Positions 61,405 to 64,000 of a stretch of DNA of 64,000 bases are shown in pieces. This stretch comes from Hymenobacter aerophilus DSM 13606 (GTDB taxonomy: Bacteria > Bacteroidota > Bacteroidia > Cytophagales > Hymenobacteraceae): NCBI RefSeq assembly GCF_000382225.1, contig NZ_KB907800.1:270889-334888 (forward strand), given 5' to 3'. How positions within the stretch are numbered: the first letter of the stretch is position 1; each line of letters begins with the position of its first letter. The notes under the pieces are model-generated. The model saw nothing but the letters and a program-made list of their open reading frames with translations, was not told where the DNA came from and made no database searches. A program made the translations under genes and the position numbers.

Positions 61405-61446
61405 CCCTACCAGCCGCGCGGGAAGCCGTTTGTACCCGCCTACATT

Positions 61447-61481
61447 AAAAGCCCCCGCTACGCGAGTTCCGGGGGCTTTTG
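61447..61481. terminator. Bidirectional terminator after the DsbA-like gene
   Basis: AAAAGCCCCCG pairs with CGGGGGCTTTT around a 12-base loop between convergent genes. Confidence 0.8.
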
Positions 61482-61493
61482 GCGTATTACGGG

Positions 61494-62207
61494 CTACTTG
61501 TTGCGGTAGGGGAAAACGGGGGCGGCGGCTTTCACCAGGCGCTGGGTCAGGCGGTCGGGGCGCAGGGCGGCCTGGCCCGAGTTGGCAAAGTCGAAGCGCC
61601 ACACCAACTGGCCCGTGCGGCAGTCGTGCAGCGTCAGGTTGGTGGTCGACTGGCTGCTGGGAATCACCGAGGGGCCTACCACGGGCTCGTTGAGCAGCAC
61701 TTTGGCCGCCAGCCCCAGGCCGGCGGGTAGGGGCTGGTACAGCTCAGTCTGGCCCGAAAGCAGGGCATCGACCCCGAGCACCCGCTGCAGCTCGGCCATC
61801 GACTGCTGGGGCAGGGTTTCGTAGCGGATGCCGGCCTGCTGCAGGCGGCGGTTGGTTTCGGCCACCGGCTGAAACTGCACCGAGTAGCCGGCGGCGGGCC
61901 GCTGGGCCTGCAGCTGGCTGAGCAGCTGCTGCTGGAGCTGGTAGGCCACGGCTTTGGCCTCGCGTTGCTGTGCGGCGGTCCACTCGCCTACAATGCGCTG
62001 CTCGGTGGCCGCGGTGGTGTCGGTGCCCCCGTAGCGAATGTCGCGCAGCCGAATCCGGTCCTGGCTGACTTCGAAGGGCAACACAGCCACCGTGCGGTGG
62101 GCGGCCAGCGCGGGTGCATCGAGGGTGCGGCCGGCGTACTGGCGCGGGGCGCAGGCGGCGGGCAGCAGCAGGGCCGCCAGCAGCGTAAGGCGTAGGAGAG
62201 TAGTCAT
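61494..62207 (-). CDS. Hypothetical lipoprotein (possible CsgG-like fold)
   Basis: A 237-residue lipoprotein (MTTLLRLTLLAALLLPAAC, lipid cysteine C19). The early VAVLPFEV strand followed by long helical Gln/Ala-rich segments and VDALLSGQTELY is reminiscent of CsgG/TolB-N or GNA1162-like folds, but the similarity is too weak to assign. ATG at 62207 is chosen because it starts the lipobox signal. It is convergent with the DsbA-like gene and divergent from the DUF4136 lipoprotein. Confidence 0.7.
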   Translation of the reverse strand: MTTLLRLTLLAALLLPAACAPRQYAGRTLDAPALAAHRTVAVLPFEVSQDRIRLRDIRYGGTDTTAATEQRIVGEWTAAQQREAKAVAYQLQQQLLSQLQAQRPAAGYSVQFQPVAETNRRLQQAGIRYETLPQQSMAELQRVLGVDALLSGQTELYQPLPAGLGLAAKVLLNEPVVGPSVIPSSQSTTNLTLHDCRTGQLVWRFDFANSGQAALRPDRLTQRLVKAAAPVFPYRNK

Positions 62208-62405
62208 AAACAAACAGGTAATGAATAGAGAGCCCAGCCAACCAGCGCAGCGCTGGCTTGGCCGCCGATTTCGTGCCAGAAATTGTCCCGGCAGCGCCCG
62301 TGGTCGGGGCCGCCGCCGGGTGTCGCCCACCAAAACCAACAACCCGCCCGCGCCCGAAGCAGTAAAACGAGTATACGCTTTCCTTTCTCGAAATAACCAA
62401 TCACC

Positions 62406-63020
62406 ATGAAAACCACTCTTTTACCGCTGCTACTGGCCCTCGTGGCCCTGGTAGCCGGCTGCTCGCCCAGCGTGACGGTGCAGCAGAAACCCGGCACCGA
62501 TTTCAGCCAGTACCGCACCTACGACTGGGCCCAGACGGACGTAAAGTCGGCCGACTCGCAAAACCCGATTTACCGCAGCTCCCTCAACGATGCCCAGATT
62601 CAGCAGGCCATCAGCTCGGAGCTGGCCAAGCGCGGCATTCGCCAGGCGGCGGCCGATACCAAACCCGATTTCTACCTCACCTACCACCTCTACATTGATG
62701 AGGCCGAGCGCACGGTAGCTAACCCGCCGGTTCGCGGCTACGCCTTTCCCTACGCCGTGTCGTACCGCGGCGGCTACCTGCCCATCAACTACGGCTACTG
62801 GTACACCACGCCCTACTACCGCACCGGCTACCGCACCGGCTACCGCACCGAAACCTATCAGGAAGGCACCATGATTCTGGACTTCATCGATGCCCGCACC
62901 AACAACCTCGTGTGGCGCGGCTCGGTGGCCGACGCCGTGAACAACCCCGCCCGCCTGGGCAGCGAGTTCAGCCGCGTCGCCAAGGATATTCTCGACGAGT
63001 TTCCGGTACAGAAAATGTAG
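62406..63020 (+). CDS. DUF4136-domain lipoprotein
   Basis: A 204-residue lipoprotein (signal MKTTLLPLLLALVALVAG, then C). The DUF4136 pattern is seen in TVQQKPGTDFSQYRTYDWAQ, DAQIQQAISSELAKRGIRQA, DFYLTYHLYI and MILDFIDARTNNLVWRGSVA. A TyrGlyTyr-rich repeat (YYRTGYRTGYRTETY) lies in the middle. DUF4136 lipoproteins are envelope proteins of unknown role, common in Bacteroidota. It stands between two other lipoprotein genes. Confidence 0.88.
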   Translation: MKTTLLPLLLALVALVAGCSPSVTVQQKPGTDFSQYRTYDWAQTDVKSADSQNPIYRSSLNDAQIQQAISSELAKRGIRQAAADTKPDFYLTYHLYIDEAERTVANPPVRGYAFPYAVSYRGGYLPINYGYWYTTPYYRTGYRTGYRTETYQEGTMILDFIDARTNNLVWRGSVADAVNNPARLGSEFSRVAKDILDEFPVQKM

Positions 63021-63120
63021 TATGGCGCCCGGCGGCCCGGTAAAGTACTAGCCAAGCAGGCTTCCGAAGCCGCCGGTTCGACCCTGGCGCCGCCAGCCAT
63101 TCATCCCTTTCCCCTCTGTT

Positions 63121-63579
63121 ATGTTCCTGATTCGCTCCACTTTCGGCACTTTACTAACGGCCCTGCTCCTGGCGGGCTGCGCTGACTCGAATACCGGTAT
63201 GACTTCTGACCCGGCTGCCCAGGCCGCCACCACTGCCGCGCCCGACCCGGCCGCGCTGGCCGGCCAATGGCGGATTCTCACCCTCAACGGCACGGCGCTG
63301 CCCCCGGAGGCTGCCGCCGAAGCCTCGCTCAACTTCGATACGGCCACCAACAAAGTTTCGGGCTCGACGGGCTGCAACCGCCTGATGGGCACTTACGCCA
63401 CGAGCGGCGCGGGCCTCACGTTTGGCCCGCTGGCCACTACCCGCATGGCCTGCCCGCCCAACAGCCCCGAGGCCGGCCTGCTGGCGGCGCTGGGTTCTAA
63501 AACCCTCACCTACCAGCTTAGCGCCGAGGGCCTGACGCTGCTGGAAGGCACCACGCCCGTAGTTACGCTGAGCCGGTAG
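63121..63579 (+). CDS. META-domain (HslJ-like) lipoprotein
   Basis: A 152-residue lipoprotein (signal MFLIRSTFGTLLTALLLAGC). Residues ~45-150 are a META domain: GQWRILTLNGTALPPEAAAE, NFDTATNKVSGSTGCNRLMG, GPLATTRMACPPNSPEAGLL and TLLEGTTPVVTLSR. The Cys pair (GCNRL, MACPP) is typical of the HslJ/META family. It lies about 100 bp behind the DUF4136 gene on the same strand, perhaps one lipoprotein unit. The second META gene of the window is at 57 kb. Confidence 0.9.
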   Translation: MFLIRSTFGTLLTALLLAGCADSNTGMTSDPAAQAATTAAPDPAALAGQWRILTLNGTALPPEAAAEASLNFDTATNKVSGSTGCNRLMGTYATSGAGLTFGPLATTRMACPPNSPEAGLLAALGSKTLTYQLSAEGLTLLEGTTPVVTLSR

Positions 63580-63709
63580 ACTGCCTACACCTTGCTCCGG
63601 CCCCGTACAGTGCGTACGGCCGAGGCGGTATTTCATAGCGATGGGGTGCCACTTTATTTGGTGGATCCTCAAGCGTACTACTTTTCTGAAGCTTAACGGC
63701 TACTAGCCT

Positions 63710-64000
63710 TATAGCGGATTCGTGAACGGTTAGGCCTTTCTGGGTATCTAGCCGTATGCCCTATTATGCAACCTTACTCGCTTGATTTACGCACCCGGGT
63801 GGCCGCCGCCTGCCGCGAACCGAAAGCTCGCCAGACGCAGGTCGCCCAACGCTTCGGCGTGAGCCGCTCGTTCGTGCGCGACCTGTTACGACGTGAGCGG
63901 GAAACCGGCTCGCTGGCTCCTAAACCCGCTAGCGGGGGGCCTGCGCGCCTACTCTCGGCCGACGACCAGGCCTGGCTCGTGGCCTACGTGGGCCAGCACG
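63710..64000 (+). mobile_element. IS630-type insertion sequence, left part
   Basis: The transposase start below, a sequence change at about 63710, and a TA-flanked candidate left end (TATAGCGGATTCGTGAACGG) indicate an IS630/Tc1-mariner-family element running off the right edge. The other end is outside the window, so inverted repeats cannot be confirmed. Confidence 0.6.
63766..64000 (+). CDS. IS630-family transposase, N-terminus (3' truncated by window end)
   Basis: About 78 codons: MQPYSLDLRTRVAAACREPK, then an IS630-type helix-turn-helix (TQVAQRFGVSRSFVRDLLRR) and a GSLAPKPASGGPARLLS linker. This is the DNA-binding arm; the DDE catalytic domain lies beyond the window. Codon usage and composition match the host. 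Confidence 0.85.
   Translation, partial: MQPYSLDLRTRVAAACREPKARQTQVAQRFGVSRSFVRDLLRRERETGSLAPKPASGGPARLLSADDQAWLVAYVGQH

Overview
The window looks like a chromosomal segment of a GC-rich member of the Bacteroidota, most likely Hymenobacter or a close relative (inference). The sequence-level reasons are several secreted proteins ending in a type IX secretion (T9SS) sorting domain, repeated TAnnTTTG promoter boxes, a near absence of Shine-Dalgarno sequences, and families typical of this phylum (DUF2652, DUF962, DUF4136, META lipoproteins, GEVED/M43 and M36 peptidases).

Layout. 1-3.8 kb: the end of a T9SS cargo protein, then a glycosyltransferase and a Wzx-like flippase. 3.9-9.5 kb: MoxR ATPase, tRNA-Leu(TAA), an HNH endonuclease gene broken by a stop codon, tRNA-Gly(GCC), mutS and a TrmH-type methyltransferase. 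9.6-19.5 kb: a frameshifted M36 metallopeptidase, a J-domain membrane protein, TerC, YajQ, a GNAT acetyltransferase, a DUF962 protein, a hotdog thioesterase, a NYN-cold-shock RNA-binding protein and a YdjM-like protein. 19.7-26.6 kb: mfd carrying an in-frame palindromic insert, then an isolated, strikingly AT-rich gene joining a GHKL ATPase to a PD-(D/E)xK-like nuclease, then a 21-bp-period array. 26.7-32 kb: nicotinate phosphoribosyltransferase, a NarL-type regulator, tRNA-Arg(CCT), a cyclase-like DUF2652 protein and, facing it, an HD-PycTM protein. 32-41 kb: a phosphoesterase fused to an Omp85-like barrel, another barrel, ppk1 and sixA. 41-50.7 kb: an M43 peptidase, hflX, cytochrome c, glycosyltransferase, rfbC, murF and an FG-GAP protein. 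50.9-53.8 kb: omega-amidase, methionine aminotransferase and msrA. 54-63.6 kb: an HExxH/beta-propeller/barrel protein, lipoproteins, a frameshifted MG2-TonB-plug protein and a DsbA-like protein. The right edge cuts an IS630-type element.

Most genes are housekeeping or cell-envelope genes in short runs, often convergent. Envelope themes recur: polysaccharide export, peptidoglycan (MurF), outer-membrane barrels and T9SS cargo. The omega-amidase and methionine aminotransferase fit a methionine/glutamine salvage step, with MsrA next to them.

The most distinctive features are (1) the AT-rich GHKL-nuclease gene, a candidate one-gene defence system; (2) the cyclase-like/PycTM convergent pair; and (3) an unusual intergenic repeat system. 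That system comprises a six-copy palindromic family with GTCATYCWGAGC ends, other palindromes (one inside mfd), and 7- or 8-bp tandem arrays that start at stop codons and are mirrored between convergent genes. Three genes are broken by single-base changes (one stop, two frameshifts), which could be real or assembly errors. No CRISPR array, rRNA or prophage is visible.
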